Below, piece after piece: positions 1 to 8,186 of a DNA stretch of 21,803 nucleotides. A program made the position numbers and the translations under genes. This DNA comes from Paulinella micropora. Its lineage: Eukaryota > Cercozoa > Imbricatea > Euglyphida > Paulinellidae. The DNA lies in the NCBI GenBank assembly GCA_019918135.1, contig WBZZ01000463.1, forward strand, positions 1 to 21,803, in the 5' to 3' direction. Under the pieces are notes generated by a model. It ran no database searches. It worked only from the letters and a program-made list of their open reading frames with translations, and was not told where the DNA came from. Positions within the stretch are counted from its first letter, which is position 1, and each line of letters opens with the position of its first letter.

Positions 1-144
1 TACTTTTTTGAAATAAATTAGACGATGATATCATAGTATCAACTAAAATTAATTTCTATTTAAAGGTAAGATTTTTTATTATATAATATCGGTAAAACAA
101 TTTAATTTATTTTATTATTTTTATATCCATATAATATAAAAGTA
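1..144 (+). other. AT-rich leader before the polymerase
   Basis: No gene is visible. An ATGATATCAT palindrome lies at 25-34, and a box with TATAATATAAAA lies 5 to 20 bases before the polymerase ATG, as in other genes of the element. There is no recognisable terminal inverted repeat. Confidence 0.5.
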
Positions 145-3100
145 ATGCCACCACCATACCACCCAGACCAACAAGGAAATGTAGAACTAGCGAAGGTAAG
201 GGCGAATTTGAGGAAAACTAGACTAGAGAAAACAAAAGGGAATTTAAAGTAGTAGAGTTAAAATCTAGGCGAGACAATAGATTAAACTCTCTTACATACG
301 AGAAGCAAGGATTAACATAAACTTTTATGATACTGACGCATTAGAGCGAGAGGTTCTAATTCCTATACTATTAGATGCGAAAAGAAATGGTATGACAGGA
401 AATGCGATGTTCATATTACTATTACATACATAACAGACCACGAAGAATTAAATAGATATTATAAAAAGAAAACATTTAATTCGTTTCAAATAAAAAACTA
501 TGATGATTTTATTGAAATGTTGAATGAGTTTAACATAAGCAATATTGAAGCATCTGGATTAGGTTATGACCGAAATTGAATATGCTAAGGTAGTAGTAGT
601 TCAAGAAAACGGAGGCGGATGCTATGAAGGGAAAATAAATGTAAAAAAACAAAATCAGAAGAAAGTATATTAATATCTCCCGCTAGCAAAAATAATAATT
701 GCTTATTCTTTCTTGTAAAGACATTCTTAATATGCCACTCATTAACAGAAAAAGATGTAATGATATTAGAGAACAATTCAATCTTTCTAATGATTGCCAA
801 TTCCATTTCTACCGCCGTAAAAATCCTTAATACTTTGATAAAGGAAGGAAGACATACGAAATAACAAATGCTTAACAAAAGAAACTATAAGCACAAATAA
901 TATCGGAGAAGAAGCGACATTATGATTTACTTAGAGAATAACATATTTTGGATTAATTAAAAGATATAAAAGCAAATGCGAAAAATGTTTATGAATATTT
1001 CATAAGCACACTTGTAATCCAAAAAGATAAATTATGCTAATAAGAAATATTAAAGAATGGAAAGACATTTAATAACGAAATCCATAAAGAAAAATATAAA
1101 TAACAAAATGAAATTCTTCATTACGACCTAGAAACTTTTAGAAAAAATGATTTCTGAAGGCTTTGATATTCACGACTGCTATATAGTCGGATATACAAGG
1201 ACGAAGGATTTAAATATTTCTGGTAAAGATTGTATTTCTAAATTTCTTGATTTACTCTTAGAGAGAGGAAGAAAGTTAGCATAGAATGGGCTAACAAACA
1301 ATCACATAATCCAGTCAAGAAAGTAGCAGGAGTAAGAAAGAAAAAGAAAAAGATGAAGAAGCACCGATTTTATATGTGAATGGATTTAACGGGGCGAACT
1401 TTGACCACTACTTCATTAAACAGGAATTAATAAGAAGAGGTATTAAACCAAAATCACACATGATTAATAACGGCTCAATAATCTCTTTACAATTTGAAAA
1501 TATTAAAATGTGGGATATGTGTAAGCATACTCAGGGACATTAAAAGAAAACTTAGAAAATATGAAATGTAAAACTCTTAAAGGAGATTTTGACCACGACA
1601 AGCCGCAGAATGGGAAAAATGAGTGAAGAATTAAGAAATAAGTGTCTTGAATATTTGAAGTGCGATGTTATGGGATTAAAAGAGTTATATGACAAAATAA
1701 ACACAGAGATATTTGAAAAAACACTCGGTGAATTTAACTTCATACATTTCAACTTCAAGCCTCGCCTTCAATATCTGGAAGAAAATGATTGATGGTAAGC
1801 ACGATGTGAGACTTCCAACTATTGAACAAGAAAAAGCATTCAGAAAAGCAGTAATAGGAGCGAGAACATATCCAAGCAAAAAAAGATTTGTTTCAAAACA
1901 ATACAGGGACTACTTAGCAGGGAAAATCACATTTGATGAATTAACCGATTATTTAGTTGATGCGGATGTCGTATCTTTATACCCAACAGCGATGCTTAAT
2001 TTATTCATGGTTGGAGAAATTAAGATGACTATCGCACCATTTGATTATAATAATCTTCCTATCGGTATTTACAATGTTGATTATATCTCGCCAAAAGACA
2101 TATTACATTCAAGAATAGGACAGAGAAATAAAATGGGCTCCTTAAAATGGAATTTAGCGGATATGAAAGACCAATGGCTAACAAGTGTTGATATTGAAGA
2201 TATGATTAAGGAAGGCTACGATATAACAATTCATAAAGGATACTATACAGAGGAGGCAGAACCAGTATTCAAAGAATATATATTAGAAATGTTTAAGGCG
2301 AAAGAAAATAGCGAAAAAGAACACCGCAATATTTGTTAGCCAAACTATTTATGAATTCGTTATACGGAAAGATGATACAACGACCGATCCCGACAGAAGC
2401 AGAATATATTAAATCAAATGAGGAGTATTGGAAATTTTGGACGAAAAATTATATATCCGATGTGGTTGAATTCAAAGATAAAGACGGAAACAAACTATGG
2501 CATGTATCAGGAATTCCTAGAAAGGAAGAAATAATTGAAGAGAGCATAACTAAACCTTCTCATTACGGGGCTTTCATTTTAGCATATAGCAGACGAATTA
2601 TGTATAACTACATAAAAGAGGCTAATCTAAATAAAGGCATAGAAGCCGACTTCTATTACACCGATACCGATAGTTTAGTGTTGCATGTTATGTTTGCCAA
2701 ACTTATTAAAAGACTTGGAGATAAATCTCTCGGTGGAATAACAGATGACTTAGGAGATTGTTGTAAGATAATAAGAGGAATATGGATCGCTCCAAAATTG
2801 TATATGTTAGAATTTACAACGAATGAAGCCTTTCTACCTTACCTTACTAAGAATGACTTGAAACATAAAGACAAAGGAGTTCATATAATCGAATGCTACG
2901 AAAATGAAGGAGTAAAAAAGAGATACTACCATCTCCGCGGTAAGGGGTTGAATTCAAAAGGGCTAAATCCAGAAGTATATGAAAAGATGGATTTAGGAGA
3001 AAGCATTGAAAATGTTAGAGATTTTCAAATGAAGAAAATTCATTTATCACGAAATAGCAAACAGCAAAACATTAACCATTTCAGCATAATTCATACTATA

Positions 3101-3190
3101 AACATAAAAAAGAAAGTAAATGAAAATAAATGGTCGGGCCGTGAGTTTATCAACGAAAATGATAGTATCCCTTACGGCTTTGATATTTGA
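145..3190 (+). pseudogene. polB: Protein-primed DNA polymerase B (pPolB), multiply frameshifted
   Basis: Replicative polymerase of the element; in this family synthesis is primed by a protein and a 3'-5' exonuclease proofreads. The likely ATG is at 145, behind an AT-rich box, but this frame stops at 250. Reading continues in changing frames. Exonuclease motifs are visible: YDLETF near 1122-1139 (Exo I), NGANFDH near 1388-1408 (Exo II) and YLKCDV near 1652-1669 (Exo III). Polymerase motif A, DVVSLYP, lies at 1965-1985; motif B, KLFMNSLYG, at 2342-2368; motif C, YTDTDS, at 2657-2674. Intact segments are 1713-2339 and 2333-3190; a one-base shift near 2318-2335 separates them. The first half (145-1600) has many stops and shifts, the last third almost none. 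The total span of about 1,015 codons fits a Polinton polymerase. Only the TGA at 3188-3190 remains as a natural end. Recognition is secure; activity is very unlikely in this copy. Confidence 0.9.
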
Positions 3191-3238
3191 GAATTTAATC
3201 ATAATTAATTAATTTTTTTTCATAAAAATTTTTACCAC

Positions 3239-3247
3239 TCTATATAG
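3239..3247 (+). promoter_or_regulatory. TCTATATAG box before the first ExoX-C-like gene
   Basis: The box lies 4 bases before the ATG at 3252. The same TCTATA core lies close before the protease gene (10150-10156, minus) and the core-like gene (10601-10607, minus). It is also found about 50 bases before the capsid ATG (7136-7141, minus). TCTA in an AT-rich setting is the late promoter described for CroV and its virophage mavirus; equivalence here is inference. Confidence 0.45.
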
Positions 3248-3251
3248 ACCA

Positions 3252-3539
3252 ATGACCTCCCTCACCAGACTATCTGAAAAATTTGGACGACTTTCAATTG
3301 AGAAGAATAAGGAATACTTTTCAGTAAGAGATGTCCAACAGATGATTGACGAAGAAATTAAGGCAATTGAAAAAAGTAGAGAAGGCAAGCCAAAGGATAC
3401 TTTTCCATTCGGCAAATACAAAGGAAAAAAAATTCAAGATGTTGCTACCATTGACAAACCATATCTTGAATGGGTTATGAAACAGCCGTGGTTTGATAAA
3501 TTTACTGACATTAAAAGTGAAGTAAAAAAATATATATGA
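3252..3539 (+). CDS. Small protein with ExoX-C/DUF3820-like C-terminal domain (paralogue 1)
   Basis: A 95-residue protein. The N-terminal half (1-50) is charged and probably helical. The C-terminal half begins FPFGKYKGKKIQDVA and continues with DKPYLEWVMKQPWF; the GKYKGK...YLEW pattern is that of the small domain found at the C-terminus of ExoX-type exonucleases and in DUF3820 proteins. No nuclease catalytic domain accompanies it, so a DNA-associated accessory role is only inferred. The start at 3252 sits 4 bases behind a TCTATATAG box (3239-3247). The TGA stop overlaps a palindrome (3538-3572). The next gene, 3660-4193, ends with a related domain, so the pair arose by duplication of this module. 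Confidence 0.75.
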   Translation: MTSLTRLSEKFGRLSIEKNKEYFSVRDVQQMIDEEIKAIEKSREGKPKDTFPFGKYKGKKIQDVATIDKPYLEWVMKQPWFDKFTDIKSEVKKYI

Positions 3540-3572
3540 TATTTTGTTCTGACTTTGTCATCACAAAACATC
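3538..3572 (+). terminator. Palindrome 1a (GATATTTTGT/ACAAAACATC)
   Basis: A hairpin overlapping the TGA stop of the first ExoX-C-like gene. The outer arms of 10 bases pair with one mismatch, and an inner TGAC/GTCA stem closes on a TTT loop. It is followed by GTTTTC. Its reverse complement recurs almost exactly at 10242-10275. Confidence 0.8.
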
Positions 3573-3607
3573 GTTTTCTTTTAATTATTTTTTACTTTAA
3601 TGCTTTC

Positions 3608-3648
3608 GATGTTTTATGAAGATATTAAAAATATCTGAATAAAATATC
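3608..3648 (-). terminator. Palindrome 1b (GATGTTTTAT/ATAAAATATC)
   Basis: A hairpin in minus orientation with inner stem GATATT/AATATC. It faces palindrome 1a across a 35-base T-rich spacer containing ACTTTAATG, a string also present between palindromes 4a and 4b. It lies just before a plus-strand gene, so it does not follow a gene end here. Confidence 0.7.
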
Positions 3649-3659
3649 TTATATATAAG

Positions 3660-4193
3660 ATGGCCGACCTCAACACCAAACAAGACTACTTGAATGAAAT
3701 TGAAAAATGGAACCTTGATGTTTCTATTAAAAAGCCCACGATTAAATGGACTAAGCCTGACATTGTTTCTTTCTATGAGCAATACAAGCCGAGGGACGAC
3801 AATGTGAAAGTAGTTATTCCATTGGAGACCATAACGGACAACTCCAACGTAGTTGAAGATGTGTCCTTCGTACAACATGCGACCTTTACTGCTCGAAAGA
3901 GCGTAAGCAATATCGAAGATATTGTCGGTCAGCAAGAAGAGAGCACTCCTTTTAAGGCGACTGACTTGAAAGAGACTGGAATTACCGAAATCAAGGCTAA
4001 TGTAGGAGAAGAGATAGCGACTGCTACATGTACAGAAGAAGGATGTATATTAAAGAAAGATGTTGTTCTTCAATATGGTAAGTATAAAAAAATGAAAATT
4101 GAAGATGTTGCTAAGATCGATAAACCATACCTTGAATATTTAATTCAACAACCTTATTTTAATAACAAAGATGCGGTAAAAAAATATCTGTGA
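3660..4193 (+). CDS. Protein with ExoX-C/DUF3820-like C-terminal domain (paralogue 2)
   Basis: A 177-residue protein. Residues 1-130 resemble nothing I recognise: they start with a helical, Lys/Trp-containing segment (NEIEKWNLD, TIKWTKPDIVSFYEQY) and continue with an acidic Thr/Glu/Val-rich linker. Residues about 136-177 repeat the domain of the upstream gene: LQYGKYKKMKIEDVA, then DKPYLEYLIQQPYF and a Lys-rich end. The DNA of the two 3' ends is also alike, including the last codons, the overlapping TGATATTTTGTTCT and the start of the following spacer. Here, however, the right arm of the palindrome is missing. The ATG follows a TTATATATAAG box directly. The gene converges on the minus-strand gene ending at 4223, with a T-rich spacer of 29 bases. 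Confidence 0.75.
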   Translation: MADLNTKQDYLNEIEKWNLDVSIKKPTIKWTKPDIVSFYEQYKPRDDNVKVVIPLETITDNSNVVEDVSFVQHATFTARKSVSNIEDIVGQQEESTPFKATDLKETGITEIKANVGEEIATATCTEEGCILKKDVVLQYGKYKKMKIEDVAKIDKPYLEYLIQQPYFNNKDAVKKYL

Positions 4194-4222
4194 TATTTTG
4201 TTCTATTGTATTTTTTTTTGCT

Positions 4223-5470
4223 TTATTGGTCTTCTATAAAATTAGCAATAATATTGACATTTCCTCCTCCACCAGCAGAGACAGACTTCTGTGTAAAAGT
4301 CAATACATCACTCGGCAATAGGTATATATTATAACTTCTAAGATTGATTTGTTGAGTTGAAGCACTATTTACATATAGTTTAAAAATTGTTGTTCCGTTT
4401 GCGATAGCACTCGCCTTTGTGTCAGTATCTACAATTGAATACTTAGAATCAACATCTGCAAAACCTGCGCCATTTAGTGTTCCATTTAATACCATTCTGA
4501 CAACATTTGACTTAGTATCTTCATTTGTAATACTTATCAAAGTGGGATAAACATTTGAATAATTGGTTAAATTAGCACCGCCCGCATCAAATGTTGCTTT
4601 ATTCCTGATACTAATAATAGGGCTTTCAGTTGTGTTTGCTGCTTTACTTCCTTCCACTTCGTTTGTTATACTTGTGTTTATCGTATTCGTTCCCTCAATG
4701 AATAAACTAGCACTCGCTGTTTTAAGAGTTTGTATTCCAGTTTTTGCATCATTTCTCATTACTGCTGTAAAAGGTAATGTTGTATTTCGCAGGCTTACAC
4801 CATTATTAGCATTCGCATAGTCAATCATATGAACTAATTGAAATAATCCTGTTATGGGATTTTCAATATAAAACTTAATAGCACCAAAACCTAAATATTG
4901 AAATTGAATTTGAAATACATTTCCTTTACTCCAGTCTAAGTTTGGCATAGCCGAAGTTCCATCGCAAAGGTCGTCCCAGTCTTCTTGGTCAATATAATCT
5001 GCAGCACCTCCCGCATAATGTGCGATATTCATTCCTGCTTGATTTTTGTAAAAATAAAATCCATCGTTAAGGTCATTTCCTATTCCAATATATGAATAGT
5101 AATCTTTTGTATCGTCCGTTGTCCATAGAGCAGTAAATCGGGCTAGGACCCCCATTCCAGTTCTATATTTTATTCTCCTTTTACTTACCAGTCTAGCATC
5201 TGCCGTAGCATCCGCTGTTGTTTTCAATTCAGCCATATTATTCAAAAATGACACAGACGATTTTGTTTCTGTTTTTGTCCATATCCTTGTATTAATGGTA
5301 TATGGAAAGATTTCTTGTAATACTGGTGTTAATTGACCTACTACTGCTTCACCAAAAGCGGTTTTGGAATTATTTGTTTCAATATCACCATCATATCCAA
5401 CCCTGACATTTATAAATTCTCCGTCAGGATTTTGTGAGATTAAATTTCGCTGGTGGGACGTTTGAGAATT
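4223..5470 (-). CDS. Probable virion surface/fibre-like protein, 5' end lost
   Basis: The frame is open from 5470 (just after a TGA) to the TAA at 4223, about 415 codons. The first ATG is only at 5236. The sequence upstream of it is clearly coding in the same frame (for example NPDGEFINVRVGYDGD and FPYTINTRIW), so the true start is lost. The segment DWSKGNVFQIQFQYLGFGAI (about residues 185-205) followed by an ENPITG turn resembles beta-rich structural proteins that I recall from phages and large DNA viruses. A receptor-binding or fibre role is inferred from this and from its place in the virion block. The C-terminal half is Asn/Thr/Ser-rich, as in beta-sandwich surface proteins. The 5' edge runs straight into palindrome 5457-5509, whose arm is read as the first codons. 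Insertion of that palindrome may have removed the original start. Confidence 0.6.
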   Translation of the reverse strand, partial: NSQTSHQRNLISQNPDGEFINVRVGYDGDIETNNSKTAFGEAVVGQLTPVLQEIFPYTINTRIWTKTETKSSVSFLNNMAELKTTADATADARLVSKRRIKYRTGMGVLARFTALWTTDDTKDYYSYIGIGNDLNDGFYFYKNQAGMNIAHYAGGAADYIDQEDWDDLCDGTSAMPNLDWSKGNVFQIQFQYLGFGAIKFYIENPITGLFQLVHMIDYANANNGVSLRNTTLPFTAVMRNDAKTGIQTLKTASASLFIEGTNTINTSITNEVEGSKAANTTESPIISIRNKATFDAGGANLTNYSNVYPTLISITNEDTKSNVVRMVLNGTLNGAGFADVDSKYSIVDTDTKASAIANGTTIFKLYVNSASTQQINLRSYNIYLLPSDVLTFTQKSVSAGGGGNVNIIANFIEDQ

Positions 5471-5509
5471 TCACTTCGTGCTACGCACTCTCGTTTATTC
5501 TCAAACGTC
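5457..5509 (+). terminator. Palindrome 2a (GACGTTTGAGAAT/ATTCTCAAACGTC)
   Basis: A perfect 13-bp outer stem with inner GTGC/GCAC, followed by GTTTTC. It sits on the broken 5' edge of the gene 4223-5470, so it is not a 3' end for any visible plus-strand gene. The core CGTGCTACGCACTCTCG is shared with 4a. Confidence 0.8.
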
Positions 5510-5578
5510 GTTTTCCTATATTATTATACAAAAAAGAAAATATTTAATCTATTAATTTTTACTTTTTTTGTTTATCAC

Positions 5579-5632
5579 GATGTTTTAGAATAAGCGAGAA
5601 TGCGACAGCATGAAGCGCAATTCTAAAATATC
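5579..5632 (-). terminator. Palindrome 2b after the capsid gene (GATATTTTAGAAT)
   Basis: Read on the minus strand, GATATTTTAGAAT begins inside the capsid TGA and pairs with ATTCTAAAACATC at 5591-5579 (one mismatch in 13). The inner part TTGCGCTTCATGCTGTCGCA is a variant of the core in 2a, 3a and 4a. Confidence 0.8.
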
Positions 5633-7086
5633 AACTCATCAAAATTTCAATTCCCTTCACAAGCACACTTCGCTGAAGAATGGCATAAGTGTAATGGTTT
5701 TGGATAGCATTTGGAGTAGTCGCCGAAAATTCATATCGTCTCTCGGTGTCAAGGCTTAGACCACTCACCTCATAGCCGTCAGTATCCTTATCGCATAGCG
5801 GGCGGTTGTTATCCCAAGTATCTACGTGGAACCAGTTGTAATGATAGACATCGCTGTTTAGGATAGCACTCCCCTTCAACTTATCCTTCAAAATCATATA
5901 GTCTTCATTCTCAGATGTGTCAACGTCAAATTGTTGGAGACGAGTTCCATCAAGTGTTGTGTAATAAGTAATAACTTTACCATCTGCTCTATTATCATTA
6001 TCAAAAGAAGTATTGGCACTCTCAGTGCTGTTAAAGACAGATGTATAGATACGACAAATTCTCTCACCCTGCGAGCGGTTCATTTTGATAACAAAATTTT
6101 GCTGAGTTGTTTGAAGACTTTGCTTCCAAGCGATAGGATACTCAATCTTAAACGGAAAACCTTCACCCGCAATCTTTTGTTGGACGCCGAGGATGACATT
6201 CGGGTCTCAACAGCAAGGAATAGATTTAGGTTAGAGACAATAGCCCCAGCGGTCGTAGCGGCAGCACCAGCAGAGATAGCACTCGCATCAGCACCATAGA
6301 ATGAAGAGCGGTTGGTTTCAGCCCACACAATACGCAAATCCAAAATTTCATTAAATCCGATAGTCTTATCCAGTTCAAAAATAGTGCCAAACAGCATACC
6401 CAGAGGAAACTTAACATTAATAACAGGGGTAGCAGTATTATCACCACCGCCTTCAAAATACTTAGCCTCCTCAAAAGGAACATTAACAAGGCTATAATTT
6501 CCAGCAGTGCTATCAGCGAGAGCGGTATCATCGTGGCGACAAGCATTAACAAGAGGCACTTTGTAGTATGCTTGAACTGCAGCCTTAAGACCTGCGGTAT
6601 CCGCCGCATCAGTAATTGTCTTTCTCTCTGCTCTAGTTCCAATTTCAACTTTTCCTGCATTACACTTTTGAAGCATAGCACCGCTAGCCACACCAGCACC
6701 ATGATTTTCAAGTGCCATAAATTTTTCATACTTCATTTCAGGTTTCCATATCACCTTAGTGTAGTTCCCCACATGTTGAAGATTACACAGATACTGCCCG
6801 CTTCGGCTTCGCAATTCAATAGTTTTAATCATAGACAGACAATCCATATATATACGATTGTAGCGACCGCCAGCACCTCCACCAGACGGAGTGTATGTAA
6901 ATCGCAACACACTCCTCGCAAGGTTCAAAGGTCTAGTAGGAATTTCAAAGGTGTTTTCCAGACCACCAGCAGTAGTAAGTGCGACGGGTTGTGAGCCTTC
7001 ACGAGTGGTAAGTTTGTTCAATTCATACTTACCTGTGAGCAGTTCCTTAGTCTGATGGACTAGTTCTCCTCCGTATTGACAGGCAT
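5631..7086 (-). pseudogene. MCP: Major capsid protein, double-jelly-roll type, frameshifted
   Basis: Main shell protein of the virion, expected to form pseudo-hexameric trimers. Two long reading frames belong to one gene: 7021-6080 and 6083-5631. Their protein signal crosses over between about 6170 and 6207, where the second frame becomes coding directly after a TGA at 6207-6209. Upstream of 7021 the first frame stays open and protein-like (QYGGELVHQTKELLTGKYEL, about 7073-7012) but has no ATG. An ATG at 7086 lies in another frame, so a second one-base break probably sits near 7070-7083. Total span is about 486 codons, normal for a Polinton capsid. Length, the beta-rich composition and the position next to penton and protease support the call; no structure comparison was possible. 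The TGA stop overlaps palindrome 5579-5632. Confidence 0.8.
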
Positions 7087-7164
7087 TTTTTGTTTTTTGA
7101 AGTAGTGTAAATTAACTAATTTACCAGAATATATTTATAGAAAAAAATAAATAATTCAAAATAA

Positions 7165-8129
7165 TTATCTAGATTTCAAAAGATTAAAGAATGAATTAAA
7201 TAAACTAAAGTAATTCGTTTCACGATAAACCAATAATGTCATAACGATACCCAAACCATTAAGATTTATTGCTTGGTCGTTTTCGTCTGTCAAGTAAAAC
7301 CTGAATACATTGTTTGAATTAGCGGACAATGTTTTACCATACTCAGACCCGCTTCCATCATAAATGACAGAACCAAAAGGAATTTCGTTGGCTGTGTATA
7401 TTTCTTGTAGCACATGATTATCACCTTCATTCACCAAATCCGATTGAAGATACAGAGTTTTTTCACCAGTTAGAATAATTACATTTGGCGATTTAATAAA
7501 ATCATTAGCAAAGAAATATGTTGAATTTCTATCAAAACCCATTACCTCATGAATACGTGTATCACCATCAAATATAAACCGCGGTTGAATACCTCCGTTA
7601 TTTGAAACACTGAATGTTAATTTACCATCCTCCGCTTCTGTGTTTGTATTGTTGCTTGAGACAACATAAGTATAATCATTCGGACTTTCTGCCGTCAATA
7701 TCTCAGATAGTTTATTTTTTAAGTTGTTCATTGTGGTTGAATACCTCCGTTATTTGAAACACTGAATGTTAATTTACCATCCTCCGCTTCTGTGTTTGTA
7801 TTGTTGCTTGAGACAACATAAGTATAATCATTCGGACTTTCTGCCGTCAATATCTCAGATAGTTTATTTTTTAAGTTGTTCATTGTGTAGTTTCCTTCAG
7901 GTATCGTAATTAAAGCCTCATACCCGTCTTCGGATAATGTAAAAGTATTATATGGTGAAGCCACGGAGTAATACGATTTCGGCACATAAATATGAAGAAT
8001 TTTGCAGTGAGTTGGATTGTCTAGTCCCTTCATATTGATTTCATGTGTAAAGTCGCTGTCTGTTCCCGTTATTCTATTTTTGCTATTTATGTAATAGATA
8101 CCTGAACTTCTTCCTCCCTTGTACTCCAT
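7165..8129 (-). pseudogene. Penton (minor capsid) protein, broken by a 152-bp tandem duplication
   Basis: Vertex protein of the icosahedral shell, expected to be a single jelly roll. The start at 8129 opens with GGRSSGIYYINSKNRITG and then SDFTHEI, a beginning that I associate with Polinton penton proteins. The frame ends early at 7728 inside a repeat, and a second frame runs from 7731 to the TAA at 7165. The two share about 50 residues because 152 bp (7583-7734) are repeated exactly in 7735-7886. As 152 is not a multiple of three, the repeat shifts the frame. The span minus one copy is 813 bases, exactly 271 codons with the stop, which shows that the gene was intact before the duplication. 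A palindrome (8131-8157) lies directly before the start codon. Confidence 0.8.
7583..7886. repeat. Exact 152-bp tandem duplication inside the penton gene
   Basis: Bases 7583-7734 and 7735-7886 appear identical on direct reading; both begin GGTTGAATACCTCCGTT and end GTTGTTCATTGT. The copies abut without spacer. The lack of any difference means a very recent event or an assembly artefact. Confidence 0.95.
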
Positions 8130-8130
8130 C

Positions 8131-8157
8131 GTAAGTGCTTTTTAAAAAACCACTTAC
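8131..8157. repeat. Palindrome directly before the penton start codon
   Basis: GTAAGTG at 8131-8137 pairs with CACTTAC at 8151-8157, with inner T/A tracts that can extend the stem. It lies one base before the penton ATG and is unrelated in sequence to the GATATTTT family. A TGATATTTT half-motif without a partner arm marks the protease stop at 8187. Confidence 0.65.
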
Positions 8158-8186
8158 AAACTCAAAAATCTATATATTAGAAAATA

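Noticed and set aside
1..144. Terminal inverted repeat of the Polinton at the left edge
   Set aside because: No matching inverted sequence could be found by eye in the right part of the window. The left end may lie outside the window.
585..878. 97-residue minus-strand frame
   Set aside because: It lies antisense to decayed polymerase sequence whose plus-strand pieces are protein-like, and it has no motif of its own.
2318..2340. Programmed frameshift in the polymerase
   Set aside because: The shift lies beside many other breaks in the same gene and has no evident slippery site and structure, so decay or sequence error is simpler.
6226..6729. 167-residue minus-strand frame inside the capsid gene
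   Set aside because: It is an alternative frame of the capsid coding region, Leu-rich by base composition. The overlapping capsid frame is longer and has the expected content.
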